Positions 7,944 through 16,836 of a DNA stretch of 36,918 bases are shown here, one piece after another. The position numbers and the translations under genes are program-made. Within the stretch, counting starts at the first letter, position 1, and the number at the start of each line of letters is the position of its first letter. The notes beneath the pieces were generated by a model. That model saw only the letters and a program-made list of their open reading frames with translations, was not told the origin of the DNA and ran no database searches. The stretch covers positions 1 to 36,918 of the forward strand of contig JBOGFC010000015.1 in NCBI GenBank assembly GCA_050742155.1, given 5' to 3'. This stretch comes from JBOGFC01 sp050742155. Lineage in GTDB: Bacteria > Actinomycetota > Acidimicrobiia > Spongiisociales > JALYHC01.

Positions 7944-9308
7944 TCACCGGCCGTCCCCCAACCGCTGGGCCAACTCGTCCGGAAGCAGGGTGATGTCACC
8001 GGCTCCGAGGGTGAGCACCAGGTCGCCGGGCTCCACCCGCCCGGCCAGGTAGTCGGCCAGCTCGGCCCGGTGCGGGAGGTAAGCCACCGGCCGCCCGGTG
8101 GCCTCGGCCACCGCGTCGGCCACCAGCCTGCCGGTCACGCCGGGGTCCGGGCTCTCCCCCGCCGCGTAGACGTCGGTGACCACCACCTGGTCGGCAGCCC
8201 GAAAGGCCGGGCCGAACTCCCGGTGCAGGTCGGCGGTGCGCGAGTAGCGGTGCGGCTGGAAGACCGCCCAGATGCGGGTCCAGCCGTCCTGCCGGGCCGC
8301 CTCCAGATTGGCGGCCACCTCGGTGGGCAGGTGAGCGTAGTCGTCGATGATGGTGACTCCCCGCACGGTGCCGCGCAGCTCGAAGCGGCGGCGCACCCCC
8401 CCGAAGTCGCGCAGGGACCGGGCGACCTGCTCGAGGTCGTACCCACACTCCGCCAGGAGAGCCAGGACTCCGGCCGCGTCGCGGGCCACGTGGAGGCCCG
8501 GGCGGCTCACCTCCACTTTGGCTTCGGCGTTTGGCCCCCGCAGCGTGAAGCGCACCCGGCCTTGCCCGGAGTCGACGTCCTGCAGGCTCCACACCGCGTC
8601 GGCCGAAGTTCCGAAGGTCAGCGCCCCGGTCCGCTCCGCCAGCCTCCGTCCGCCCGGGTCGTCGATCCCGACCAGCGCCGGGCCCTCCACACCTCGCACC
8701 ACTTCTTGAAAGGCCTGCTCCAGACTGCCCACCGAGCCGTAGTGGTCGAGGTGGTCCGACTCCACGTTGGTGACCACCAGGCCGGCGAGGCGCAGCCGGA
8801 GGAATGTCCCGAAGGCCTCGTCGGCCTCCAGGACGAAGAGGTCCCGCTCACCCAGGTGAGCGTTGGTACCCAGGCTGGTGATCTCCCCTCCCAACACGAA
8901 GGAGGGATCACGCCCCGCCGCCTGGAGGGCGGTCACCGCCAGGGCGGTGCCGGTGGTCTTGCCGTGGGTGCCGGTGATTCCCAGCGCCGGCATGAGGGCG
9001 GTGAGAGCGGCCAGCAGCTCCGGTCGCCGCCACACCTCTATTCCGGCCCGGCGGGCAGCCTCCAGCTCGGGATCATGGGAAGGGACGGCCGACGAGGCGA
9101 CCAAGAGCTGACAGCCGGCCATTCGCTCCGGGCGGCTCCCCACCCACGTCTCCAGGCCCAGATCCGCCAGCGCTCCCAGGGTCAGGCTGGGCTTGAGGTC
9201 CGCACCGCTCACCGTGTGCCCCAGTTGAAAGAGCAGCTTGGCGAGAGCGCTCATGCCGGACCCACCGGCCCCGACCATGTGGATCCGCTGGGGCAAGCGA
9301 TCAGCCAT
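7944..9308 (-). CDS. murC: UDP-N-acetylmuramate--L-alanine ligase MurC
   Basis: ATP-dependent Mur ligase adding L-Ala to UDP-MurNAc. The 454-residue product shows the N-terminal Rossmann motif HMVGAGGSGMSALA, the ATP loop ALGITGTHGKTTGTALA, and the central features VLEADEAFGTFLRL and VTNVESDHLDHYGS. The C-terminal domain has FGGVRRRFELRG, IIDDYAHLPTEV and FQPHRYSRT. The ATG at 9308 has GAGAGG upstream and overlaps the murG stop by 8 nt; the 49 codons of open frame further upstream are antisense-like and excluded. It is not fused to murB or ddl. Confidence 0.98.
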   Translation of the reverse strand: MADRLPQRIHMVGAGGSGMSALAKLLFQLGHTVSGADLKPSLTLGALADLGLETWVGSRPERMAGCQLLVASSAVPSHDPELEAARRAGIEVWRRPELLAALTALMPALGITGTHGKTTGTALAVTALQAAGRDPSFVLGGEITSLGTNAHLGERDLFVLEADEAFGTFLRLRLAGLVVTNVESDHLDHYGSVGSLEQAFQEVVRGVEGPALVGIDDPGGRRLAERTGALTFGTSADAVWSLQDVDSGQGRVRFTLRGPNAEAKVEVSRPGLHVARDAAGVLALLAECGYDLEQVARSLRDFGGVRRRFELRGTVRGVTIIDDYAHLPTEVAANLEAARQDGWTRIWAVFQPHRYSRTADLHREFGPAFRAADQVVVTDVYAAGESPDPGVTGRLVADAVAEATGRPVAYLPHRAELADYLAGRVEPGDLVLTLGAGDITLLPDELAQRLGDGR

Positions 9309-10383
9309 CGGCTGCCTCTCGGAGAGCACGGGCGATCTGAGTGGCGGCATCGGTGCGGGCTGCCGAGGCGGCCGCCTCCGCCATCCGGCGGCGGGCCCCT
9401 CCGTCTGCGGCCAGCCGCTCCACCACGGCCGGCAGATCGCCGAGTCGTTCCTCATCCATCAGCTCGGCGGCACCGGCCTCCACCAGGTAGGCGGCGTTGG
9501 CCCGCTGGTTGAGGCGGCTCAGGCGGGCGGGCGGCACGAGCACCGCCGGGGTGGCGGTGGCCGCCAGCTCGCTCACGGTGAGCGCGCCGGCCCGGGAGAT
9601 GACCAGGTCGCTGGCGGCATAGAAGAACTCCATCGACTCCTCGAAGGCGATCACCCGCCACGCTAGTGAGGCCTCGGCCGCCTGCCGCGTCAGCTCGGCG
9701 ACGTGCGCTCGTCCCGCCAGGTGCACCACTTGCAGCGGGGAACCTCGCCAGCCGACCACCATCCGGGCCACCGCCTGGTTGAGGGTATGGGCCCCCAGGC
9801 TGCCCCCCAACACGCCGATCGTAAGCCCGCCCGGATCCAGGGAATAACGGGCCAGGGCCTGGTGGCGAAGCTGCGGGCGCGAGAAGCCGGCCAGCTCCGG
9901 CCGGAGCGGATTGCCCACCACCCGGGACCTGGACAGGCCGGCGGCGGAAGGGAAAGCCACGAAGGTCTGGCGCGCCCAGTGGGAGCTCAACCGAGTGGCC
10001 AGCCCGGGGACCGCGTTCTGCTCATGCACGAACAGCGGCAGCCCGCCACCCCGCGCCGCCCAGGCCACCGGCACGGTGATATAGCCGCCCATCCCCAGGA
10101 CGACCGCCACTGCCCGGCGAGCCAGCTCTCGCCGAGCCCGGCCGGCTGCTCGAGCCACCAGCCAGGGAAGGGCCAGCTTCGAAGGTGTGAGGGGGCGCAG
10201 GCCGACCATCTTGAGCTCCACGAAGGGGAACCCCGCCTGGGGGACGACCTGCGATTCCAAGCGCTCGCCCCCGATGAAGAGGACCTCGTCGGGAGAGACC
10301 CCATCGGCCACCAGACGGCCGGCCACCGCCAGGGCCGGGTAGACGTGGCCGCCGGTGCCGCCGGCGGCGATGGCGTAGGTCAC
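9301..10383 (-). CDS. murG: UDP-GlcNAc--lipid I GlcNAc transferase MurG
   Basis: Membrane-associated GT28 glycosyltransferase that converts lipid I to lipid II. The 360-residue product starts with TYAIAAGGTGGHVYPALA, the glycine-rich lipid-I-binding loop. It continues with LGMGGYITVPVAWAA, FVHEQNAVPGLATR, VLGGSLGAHTLNQAV and the C-terminal UDP-GlcNAc site ASDLVISRAGALTVSELAATATPAVLVP. The GTG start at 10383 overlaps the ftsW stop (GTGA). The open frame runs upstream to 11889 without a stop, but the upstream half is an out-of-frame reading of ftsW and murD. Confidence 0.97.
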   Translation of the reverse strand: MTYAIAAGGTGGHVYPALAVAGRLVADGVSPDEVLFIGGERLESQVVPQAGFPFVELKMVGLRPLTPSKLALPWLVARAAGRARRELARRAVAVVLGMGGYITVPVAWAARGGGLPLFVHEQNAVPGLATRLSSHWARQTFVAFPSAAGLSRSRVVGNPLRPELAGFSRPQLRHQALARYSLDPGGLTIGVLGGSLGAHTLNQAVARMVVGWRGSPLQVVHLAGRAHVAELTRQAAEASLAWRVIAFEESMEFFYAASDLVISRAGALTVSELAATATPAVLVPPARLSRLNQRANAAYLVEAGAAELMDEERLGDLPAVVERLAADGGARRRMAEAAASAARTDAATQIARALREAADG

Positions 10384-11549
10384 GCCCTCTGCCGGGTGGC
10401 CCGCCCCTGCCCGGCGATGTTGACCAGCACACCGACGGCCATCATGGAGGTGATCAGGGCGCTTCCCCCAAACGATACGAAGGGAAGCGGCACGCCGGTG
10501 ATGGGCAGCACGGCGGTGACCCCCCCAACGTTGATGAGCGCCTGCCCGGACAGCCATGCCGTGATCCCCGCCCCCACCAGCCGCCCGAACCGGTCCGGCG
10601 CTCGGAAGGAGATCACCATTCCGACTGCCGTCAGGGCGGCGAAGCATGCCAGGACCACCAACCCCCCCGCCAACCCGGTCTCCTCGCCGATGATGGCGAA
10701 GATGAAGTCCGTATGGGCGTTGGGGAGGAACGACCACCGTGCCCGGCTGGCGCCCAGCCCCACCCCGAACAGGCCCCCGGTGCCCAGGGCCAGCAGGCTC
10801 TGCACGGCCTGAAACCCGTCGCCGAGCGGGTCGGCCCAAGGGTCGAGGAAGGAAGTGATGCGCGCCCGCCGATACGCGGAAGAGGCGGCCAGCACGAAGC
10901 CGGCCAGCGCGGTCATCAAGCCGGCTCCGAGCACGTAGCGCATCGGAGCGGCCGAGGTCGTCAGCACGGCGAAGACACCGGCGACGATGATCAAGGTCGT
11001 GCCCAGGTCGGGCTGCAGCATGACCAGCATGCCCACCACCCCCAGGGCGGCCACCACCGGGGCGGCGAAGTGGCCGAAGTCGGCCAGGAGCCGCTCCTTC
11101 TTCCCCATGATGGAGGCGAGGAACACCACCGTGGCGAACTTGGCGAACTCGGAGGGCTGCACCTGGACGGGACCGGCCACGATCCAGCGCCGGCTGCCGC
11201 CCCTCACCTCGCCCACCGCCAGCACCGCCACCAGCCCGCCCACGGCCACCAGGAAGATGGGCAGCGCCAACCTCCCGTGCGCCTGATAGCGGATGCGGCT
11301 GGTGGCCAACAGCGCCAGTGCCCCGACCACGGCCCAGAGGACCTGGCGCTTGAAGAAGTAGAGGCCGTCGCCGGTCTCCCGCAGGGCAATCACCGATGAG
11401 GCCGACAGGGTGGCTCCCAACCCGATCACCAACAGGGTGCCCACCAGCACCAGCAGCAGCACCTGGGTACGGGCCGCCGCATCCCAGGCCTGCTCGCGGC
11501 GGCGGACGCCGGCCCGGCGGACGGTGATCGAGGTGACCCCGCTGGTCAC
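10380..11549 (-). CDS. ftsW: Septal peptidoglycan polymerase FtsW (SEDS family)
   Basis: Polytopic SEDS glycosyltransferase that polymerises lipid II at the septum together with FtsI. The 389-residue product has about ten hydrophobic segments. SEDS hallmarks include GGSRRWIVAGPVQVQPSEFAK, DPWADPLGDGFQAVQSLLAL, GGLFGVGLG, FLPNAHTDFIFAIIGEETG and GVPLPFVSFGGSALI. The start is GTG at 11549, overlapping the murD stop as GTGA. Genes on both sides are lipid II enzymes, so I call FtsW rather than RodA. Confidence 0.95.
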   Translation of the reverse strand: MTSGVTSITVRRAGVRRREQAWDAAARTQVLLLVLVGTLLVIGLGATLSASSVIALRETGDGLYFFKRQVLWAVVGALALLATSRIRYQAHGRLALPIFLVAVGGLVAVLAVGEVRGGSRRWIVAGPVQVQPSEFAKFATVVFLASIMGKKERLLADFGHFAAPVVAALGVVGMLVMLQPDLGTTLIIVAGVFAVLTTSAAPMRYVLGAGLMTALAGFVLAASSAYRRARITSFLDPWADPLGDGFQAVQSLLALGTGGLFGVGLGASRARWSFLPNAHTDFIFAIIGEETGLAGGLVVLACFAALTAVGMVISFRAPDRFGRLVGAGITAWLSGQALINVGGVTAVLPITGVPLPFVSFGGSALITSMMAVGVLVNIAGQGRATRQRA

Positions 11550-12898
11550 CGCTCACCTGGCGGTTGGCCGCCGTCGGCCTCTTCGGGGCCACCATGGCCC
11601 CCCAAACCCCCCCGGCGAGCGCGCACGGCTGATGCGAAGGCCTCCCCTCGCTCGGCATAGGAGCGGAACATGTCGAAGCTGGCGCACCCCGGAGCCAGCA
11701 GCACGGTGTCGCCCCGCTGGGCCAGCACGTCGGCGAGCGCCACCGCTTCCTCGACGGTGCCCACCATCGTGACCCGCCCGGGACCGGCGACCTCCACCAA
11801 CTCCGGACCCGCTTCCCCGAATGCCACCACGTGGCGCACCGAGGGCACCTCGGCCAGCGGTCGGAGATCGAGGCCCTTGTTGCGGCCACCGGCCAGCAGG
11901 ATGACCGCCGGGTAGGCGCGGGCGGCGGCCACGGCGGCGTGCGGATTGGTGGCCTTGGAGTCGTCCACCCAGGTCACATCCTCCCAGCTCCCGATCACCG
12001 ACCGCCGGTGCGGACCGGGGCGGAAGCGGCGGATGCCTTCGCTCACCGCCTCCGGCGTGGCGCCACCATGCAGGGCGGCCATCCCCGCCGCCGCCAGGTC
12101 GACCAGGTAGGCCGCATCGGGTACGGGCAGACCGTCGAGGGACACCTCGAAGGCGGGGAAGCGCAGGACCGGACCGTCCGCACCGGCTCCTCCCTCGGGA
12201 ACCCGGGTCCCGCTCACCTGAGCCAGCCGGGAGGGTGCCCGGACACTCAGCGCCGTCGCTCCCGGATCGTCGGCGTCGTAGACCAGGACGTCCGAGGGCG
12301 ACTGGTTACTGAACACCCTGGCCTTGGCGTCCGAGTACGCCTCCAGGCTGCCGTGCCAGTCGAGATGGTCGGGGGCCACGTTGAGAATGACCGCCACGTC
12401 GGGGCGGAAGCGATCGATGAAGCGTAGCTGGAAGCTGGATGCCTCCACCACCACCGTGTCCCAGGGCTCCCCGACCACGTCGGAGAGCGCCAGACCGATG
12501 TTGCCGGCCGCCACCGCCTTGCGGCCGCTGCCGGCCAGCATGTCGGCCACCAGCGAGGCCACGGTGGTCTTGCCGTTGGTGCCGGTCACCGCCAGCACCG
12601 CGGCGTCCAGGTGCCGGAAGGCGAGCTCGATCTCCGACCAGACGGGCAGCCCGGCCGCCCGGGCATCCTGGATCGGGGGGGACCACTCAGGAAATCCCGG
12701 GCTGGCCACCACCAGGTCAAACCCCTCCAGGAAGCCGGCCGACCATTCCCCGGCGTTGGTCGGGAAGCCTTCTCCGGCCAGTCCCTCCACGGCTTCAGGC
12801 CGGCGGTCGTACACGGCCACCTGGTGGCCCACCCGGCGGGTCAGCCGGGCGGCCCCCGTACCACTCACCGCCCCGCCAAGCACCAGTACCCGGCTCAC
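11546..12898 (-). CDS. murD: UDP-N-acetylmuramoyl-L-alanine--D-glutamate ligase MurD
   Basis: Adds D-Glu to UDP-MurNAc-L-Ala. The 450-residue product shows RVLVLGGAVSGTGAARL, VLAVTGTNGKTTVASLVADML, AGNIGLALSDVV, VILNVAPDHLDWHGSLEAYSDAKARVF, a short PHRRSVIGSWEDVTWVDDSKATNP and LLAPGCASFDMFRSYAERGEAFASAVRA. The start is GTG at 12898 in a GTGA overlap with mraY. Oddity: about 23 residues follow the normal MurD end, beginning RRGGLGGHGG. They are encoded by a repeat (11586-11615) that recurs inverted at the ftsI start, so the tail probably came from an insertion. Confidence 0.97.
   Translation of the reverse strand: MSRVLVLGGAVSGTGAARLTRRVGHQVAVYDRRPEAVEGLAGEGFPTNAGEWSAGFLEGFDLVVASPGFPEWSPPIQDARAAGLPVWSEIELAFRHLDAAVLAVTGTNGKTTVASLVADMLAGSGRKAVAAGNIGLALSDVVGEPWDTVVVEASSFQLRFIDRFRPDVAVILNVAPDHLDWHGSLEAYSDAKARVFSNQSPSDVLVYDADDPGATALSVRAPSRLAQVSGTRVPEGGAGADGPVLRFPAFEVSLDGLPVPDAAYLVDLAAAGMAALHGGATPEAVSEGIRRFRPGPHRRSVIGSWEDVTWVDDSKATNPHAAVAAARAYPAVILLAGGRNKGLDLRPLAEVPSVRHVVAFGEAGPELVEVAGPGRVTMVGTVEEAVALADVLAQRGDTVLLAPGCASFDMFRSYAERGEAFASAVRARRGGLGGHGGPEEADGGQPPGER
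11586..11615. repeat. 30-bp dispersed repeat, copy 1 (3' end of murD)
   Basis: This 30-bp stretch contains GGGCCACCATGGCCCCCC and then AAAC7GG. It is the reverse complement of 18551-18579 at the ftsI start with a single extra C (29 of 30 positions). Within it GGGGCC (11585-11590) can pair with GGCCCC (11596-11601) around a five-base loop. It encodes the start of the extra MurD tail. Confidence 0.8.
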
Positions 12899-13962
12899 AG
12901 GCCGTTCTCCACGCCCTCCACGAAGACGAAGTCTCCGTAGAAGATGCCCAAGCCCAGCGCCACGGCGATGGCGGCCAAGATCCAGAAGCGGACCACCACG
13001 GTGGTCTCCGGCCAGCCGAGCAGCTCGAAGTGATAATGGAAGGGGGCCATCCGGAAGATCCGCCGTCGCCCCAAGAGGCGGAAGGCGGCGACCTGCAGGA
13101 TCACCGACAGGGTTTCCAGGACGTACAGCCCGCCGATCACCAGCAGCAGGAGGTGGGTGTTGGAGAGGAGGGCCAGAGCGGCGATGGCCCCGCCCAGCGC
13201 CTGCGAGCCGACGTCCCCCATGAAGACCTGGGCCGGGGTGCCGTTCCACCACAAGAAGCCCAGCACCGCCCCCAACAAGGCGGTGGCCACCACCGCCAGG
13301 GCGAAGGAGAAGTCGTTGAGGTAGAACTCCGGATGCCGGAACTGCCAGAAGCCGATGATCATGTAGGCGCCGAAGACCAAGGCGGCCGACCCTGAGGCGA
13401 GGCCGTCCAGCCCGTCGGTGAGGTTCACCGCGTTGGCGGTGGCCACCAGCATGACGAGCACCCACAGGCCGTAGATGGGCCCCAGCCCGATCCCCAGCGG
13501 TCGAACGAAGGAGAGCTGGGTCGAGGCTCCGGCCTCCACCGCTCCCCAGGCGAAGAGCGTCGCCACCAGGACCTGGCCCAGGAACTTGGCGCCCTTCGAG
13601 AGTCCACGGCTGCGCCGGCGCCGCACCTTGAGGTAATCGTCCACCAGCCCGATGAGGCCCATGCCGGTCAGGGCCCCCACCACCAGCAGGCCGCCCGGCT
13701 GGAGAGGTCGCAACAGCTGGAGCGGGAAGAACCCCTCAGTGGGACTCCAGACGCGGACGTGGGTGACCAGGTATCCGACCAGCGCCGCCACGATCATCAC
13801 CACCCCGCCCATGGTGGGCGTGCCCTGCTTGTGGAAGTGGCCTGCCACCTCCTCCTGGATGAACTGGCCGATCTTGCGGCGGCGCAGCAGCCTGATCGCC
13901 CAGGGGGTGATGAGGATCGCCGTCAGGAAGGCCACCGCCCCGGCGAAGAGAAGAGCGATCAC
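12895..13962 (-). CDS. mraY: Phospho-MurNAc-pentapeptide transferase MraY
   Basis: Integral membrane enzyme that transfers phospho-MurNAc-pentapeptide to undecaprenyl phosphate, giving lipid I. The 355-residue product has about ten helices. Signatures are HFHKQGTPTMGGVVMI, GLVDDYLKVRRRRSRGLSKGAK, ANAVNLTDGLDGLASG, NGTPAQVFMGDVGSQALGG and the histidine cluster RMAPFHYHFELLGWPET. The start is GTG at 13962 with a GTGA overlap of the murF stop; the murD GTG overlaps its own stop in the same way. The frame is open upstream, but that is a shadow of murF. Confidence 0.97.
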   Translation of the reverse strand: MIALLFAGAVAFLTAILITPWAIRLLRRRKIGQFIQEEVAGHFHKQGTPTMGGVVMIVAALVGYLVTHVRVWSPTEGFFPLQLLRPLQPGGLLVVGALTGMGLIGLVDDYLKVRRRRSRGLSKGAKFLGQVLVATLFAWGAVEAGASTQLSFVRPLGIGLGPIYGLWVLVMLVATANAVNLTDGLDGLASGSAALVFGAYMIIGFWQFRHPEFYLNDFSFALAVVATALLGAVLGFLWWNGTPAQVFMGDVGSQALGGAIAALALLSNTHLLLLVIGGLYVLETLSVILQVAAFRLLGRRRIFRMAPFHYHFELLGWPETTVVVRFWILAAIAVALGLGIFYGDFVFVEGVENGL

Positions 13963-15290
13963 CGGCCGGCCTCCTCCACCAGCCGCTCGGCCAGTCGCTC
14001 CAGGCCCACCACCCTGGAGCCCTTCACCAACACCACGTCGCCGGGCTTCACCAGGTCGGCCAGAAGCTCCCACCCCTGCTCCAGGTCGCCAGCCGGCCGA
14101 GCCAGCCCGGAGGCCCCCTCGGCCAGTCCGGGATCCTCGCCCACCACCACCAGGGCGGCATACCCGAGCCGGGCGGCCAACCGGCCGATGCGAAGGTGCT
14201 CCTCTCGAGCGGCCGGCCCCAGCTCGGCCATCCGGCCCAGCACGGCCAGGTGCCTGCCCGGGATGGCCGCCACCGTCTCGAGGGCCGAGGACATGGAGGC
14301 CGGGTTGGCGTTGTAGGCATCGTTGACCACCACGAAGCGCCCGGCGTGGACCTCCATTCGCCATGGGGAGCCGGAGGCCTTCTCCAGGCCGGGCACCACC
14401 TCCTCCAGGCTTCGGCCCACTGCCAGGGCGGCGGCCGTGGCGGCGGCGGCATTGAGAGCCTGGTGGGCGCCGGCCATCGAGAGATGCACCTCGCCGTGCC
14501 CGGAAGGAGTGCGAAGATGAAAGGAAGGTCGGGCCCGGTCGTCGAGATGCACCCCCTCCACCGCCACATCGGCGGCCGGCGAGACCCCGAAGGTCAGGCG
14601 GGCGGCCAGCTCCCTGCTCATGAGGCGCTCGTCCTCGGCCGGGATGACTCCGACTCCCCCCGGACGCAACGCTTCCATCAGCTCCCACTTGGCCTCGGCC
14701 ACCGCCTCGAGGTCTCCGAAAGCCTCCAGATGGGCCACCCCGACGTTGGTGAGCACCGCCACCCAGGGATCCACCACCGGGGCCAGCCAGGCGATGTGGC
14801 CCTTCCCGCGGCTGCCCACCTCCAACACGACTGACTCGGCGTCGTCCGGGGCACCTAACACAGTGAGCGGCACGCCGACCTCGTTGTTGTAGGAATGGGG
14901 GGCGGCCCAGGTGCCGGGCCCGAGCGCCCCGGCCAGCAGGTCCTTGGTGGAGGTCTTGCCGGTGCTCCCGGTGACGGCCAGCACCGGGACCTCCAGCCGT
15001 GACCGCACCAAGGCGGCCAGGTCCCGGAGGGCCTGCCCGGTGTGATCCACCTCCAGGCGCGGCTCGGCCAGAGAGGCCCCCCGCTCGGTCACCACGGCGA
15101 CCGCGCCGGCGCTAAGGGCCTGGCGGTCGAAGTCGTGGCCATCCAGCCGTTCCCCCCGCAAAGCCACGAATAGGGCCCCCGGCGAGACCCGCCGGGAGTC
15201 GGTCACCACCTCGCTGATGACCGGGTCCCCCTCCACGCCCACCAGAGAGCCGCCCATCGCCCCGGCCACCTCCGAGAAAGGCAGCCTCAT
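13959..15290 (-). CDS. murF: UDP-MurNAc-tripeptide--D-Ala-D-Ala ligase MurF
   Basis: Adds D-Ala-D-Ala to the precursor. The 443-residue product has VTDSRRVSPGALFVALRGERLDGHDF, VLAVTGSTGKTSTKDLLA, SYNNEVGVPLTVL, VLTNVGVAHLEAFGD, VVVNDAYNANPASMSSAL and VLGRMAELGP, all MurF signatures. The start is ATG at 15290. The putative Shine-Dalgarno GGGAAGG lies inside an inserted palindromic element (15298-15378), where it can pair with CCTTTCCC on the other side. Without the insertion, murE and murF would overlap as ATGA like their neighbours. Confidence 0.97.
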   Translation of the reverse strand: MRLPFSEVAGAMGGSLVGVEGDPVISEVVTDSRRVSPGALFVALRGERLDGHDFDRQALSAGAVAVVTERGASLAEPRLEVDHTGQALRDLAALVRSRLEVPVLAVTGSTGKTSTKDLLAGALGPGTWAAPHSYNNEVGVPLTVLGAPDDAESVVLEVGSRGKGHIAWLAPVVDPWVAVLTNVGVAHLEAFGDLEAVAEAKWELMEALRPGGVGVIPAEDERLMSRELAARLTFGVSPAADVAVEGVHLDDRARPSFHLRTPSGHGEVHLSMAGAHQALNAAAATAAALAVGRSLEEVVPGLEKASGSPWRMEVHAGRFVVVNDAYNANPASMSSALETVAAIPGRHLAVLGRMAELGPAAREEHLRIGRLAARLGYAALVVVGEDPGLAEGASGLARPAGDLEQGWELLADLVKPGDVVLVKGSRVVGLERLAERLVEEAGR

Positions 15291-15389
15291 CGGGCCTTCC
15301 CAAACGCTTCTTGCGTGAGAGATGACCCGCCGGCGGTCGGGACCTCACGCAAGTTCGGGAAAGGACGGGGGCGGGGAATCATCGGGCCT
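15287..15389. repeat. Palindromic element between murE and murF with 11-bp flanking direct repeats
   Basis: The direct repeat TCATCGGGCCT is found at 15287-15297 and again at 15379-15389; each copy contains a TCAT (ATGA on the coding strand), i.e. the murF start in one and the murE stop in the other. The 81 bp between them hold a 44-bp symmetrical core: CTTGCGTGAG and CTCACGCAAG as outer arms, CCGCC/GGCGG at the centre, and 7-nt unpaired blocks on each side. The ends are TTCCC and GGGGAA. Such flanking duplication is what a small transposed element leaves at its target. Confidence 0.8.
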
Positions 15390-16836
15390 CCAGCTCCTCC
15401 CGGGCCACCTGCCGGTCGTCGAAGGGCACCCGCCCCGCTCCCACTTCCTGGCCCTGCTCGTGGCCCTTGCCGAGGATCAGGACGATGTCGCCGGGTGCCG
15501 CCATCCGGACGGCTGCCCGGATGGCCAGGCGCCGGGCCGGCTCCTCCAGGACGCCGGCCTCGCTCTCCCGGGCGCCGTCGGCCACCTCCCGCACGATGGC
15601 CGAGGGATCCTCGGAGCGGGGGTTGTCCGAGGTGACCACCACCAGCTCCGCCCGCCCCGCCGCCCGTCCCATGAGGGGGCGCTTGAGCCGGTCTCGGTCA
15701 CCCCCGGCGCCCACCACCACGATGACCCGGCCGCCGACCAGCCGCCGGGCCGCCTCCACCACATACTCCACTCCCTGTGGCGTGTGGGCGTAGTCGACCA
15801 CCACCGCGAAGTCCTGCCCGGCCTCCACGCTCTCGAAACGACCAGGGACCTTGGCCATCCCTTCCAGGCCGGAAGCGATGGCCTCGAGGGGCAGGCCCAC
15901 CGCCCGGGCACAGGCCACCGCCACCAAGGCGTTGGCCACGTTGAACTCGCCGCCGATGGGAACCCGGAGCTTGCGGCGTCCCTCGGGGAGTCGCAGGACG
16001 AACACGCTCTCGCCGATCCCGCACTCCAGGTCCTCGGCCCCCACCTCGGCGCCTTCCGAGAGCCCCACAGTGGTGACCGGCAGGGCGGCCGCGTCGATGA
16101 GCCTCCGTCCGGCCGGGTCGTCGATCCAGATCACCGCCCGCCCCGCCCGCTCCGGCCGGAAGAGACCTGCCTTGGCTTGGTAGTAGGTCTCCAGATCCCC
16201 ATGGAAGTCGAGATGGTCCTGGGACAGGTTGGTGAAGGCGGCCACCTCGAACCAGGTGGCGTCCACCCGGTGCAGGGCGAGGGCGTGGGAGGAGACCTCC
16301 ACCGCCGCCAGCCGGACTCCGTCGGCGACCATGGCCCCCAGCAGGCGCTGGAAGTCGCCCGCCTCGGGGGTGGTGCGGGCCAGGTGCACGGGCCGTCCCG
16401 CCACGCGCCCCCCCACCGTTCCCACCAGACCGGCGGGCAATCCGGCCGCCTCGGCGATGGCCTCCAGCATGTGGGTGACGGTGGTCTTGCCGTTGGTACC
16501 CGTCACGCCGACCACCGCCAGGCGTCGGGAGGGATGCCCGTAGACCTCGGCGGCCAGAAGCGGCAGGGCCCGCCGGCCCGCTCCGACCACGAGCTGCGGG
16601 ATCGGCACGACCGAGGCGCGCTCCACGCACACCGCCCGGGCACCTCGCCGGGCGGCGGCCTCCAGGAAGTCGTGCCCGTCCTGGCGGAACCCGGGAATGG
16701 CCACGAAGAGGCTCCCCTCCGTAGCCAGGCGGCTGTCGTGGGTGACCTCGGCGATGCGCACCGCCGGGTCGCCTACCACCCGTCCTCCCACCAGGGCGGC
16801 CAGCGCTCCAAGCGGCACACCGGCCTCAGCCGGCAT
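15379..16836 (-). CDS. murE: UDP-MurNAc-L-Ala-D-Glu--meso-diaminopimelate ligase MurE
   Basis: Adds the third stem-peptide residue. The 485-residue product has VTHDSRLATEGSLFVAIPG, VVGVTGTNGKTTVTHML, ARTTPEAGDFQRLL, AAVEVSSHALALHRVD, FTNLSQDHLDFHGD and VVVDYAHTPQGVEYV. The specificity motif DNPR (SDNPRSEDP, residues about 403-411) marks meso-DAP ligases, so the cell wall is predicted to be of DAP type. The ATG at 16836 overlaps the ftsI stop by 11 nt. The C-terminus ends EELEAR just before the palindromic element that separates it from murF. Confidence 0.97.
   Translation of the reverse strand: MPAEAGVPLGALAALVGGRVVGDPAVRIAEVTHDSRLATEGSLFVAIPGFRQDGHDFLEAAARRGARAVCVERASVVPIPQLVVGAGRRALPLLAAEVYGHPSRRLAVVGVTGTNGKTTVTHMLEAIAEAAGLPAGLVGTVGGRVAGRPVHLARTTPEAGDFQRLLGAMVADGVRLAAVEVSSHALALHRVDATWFEVAAFTNLSQDHLDFHGDLETYYQAKAGLFRPERAGRAVIWIDDPAGRRLIDAAALPVTTVGLSEGAEVGAEDLECGIGESVFVLRLPEGRRKLRVPIGGEFNVANALVAVACARAVGLPLEAIASGLEGMAKVPGRFESVEAGQDFAVVVDYAHTPQGVEYVVEAARRLVGGRVIVVVGAGGDRDRLKRPLMGRAAGRAELVVVTSDNPRSEDPSAIVREVADGARESEAGVLEEPARRLAIRAAVRMAAPGDIVLILGKGHEQGQEVGAGRVPFDDRQVAREELEAR

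Noticed and set aside
9301..11889. An 862-codon minus-strand frame as a single large protein
   Set aside because: Only the last 360 codons (MurG) match a family. The rest is an out-of-frame reading of ftsW and murD.
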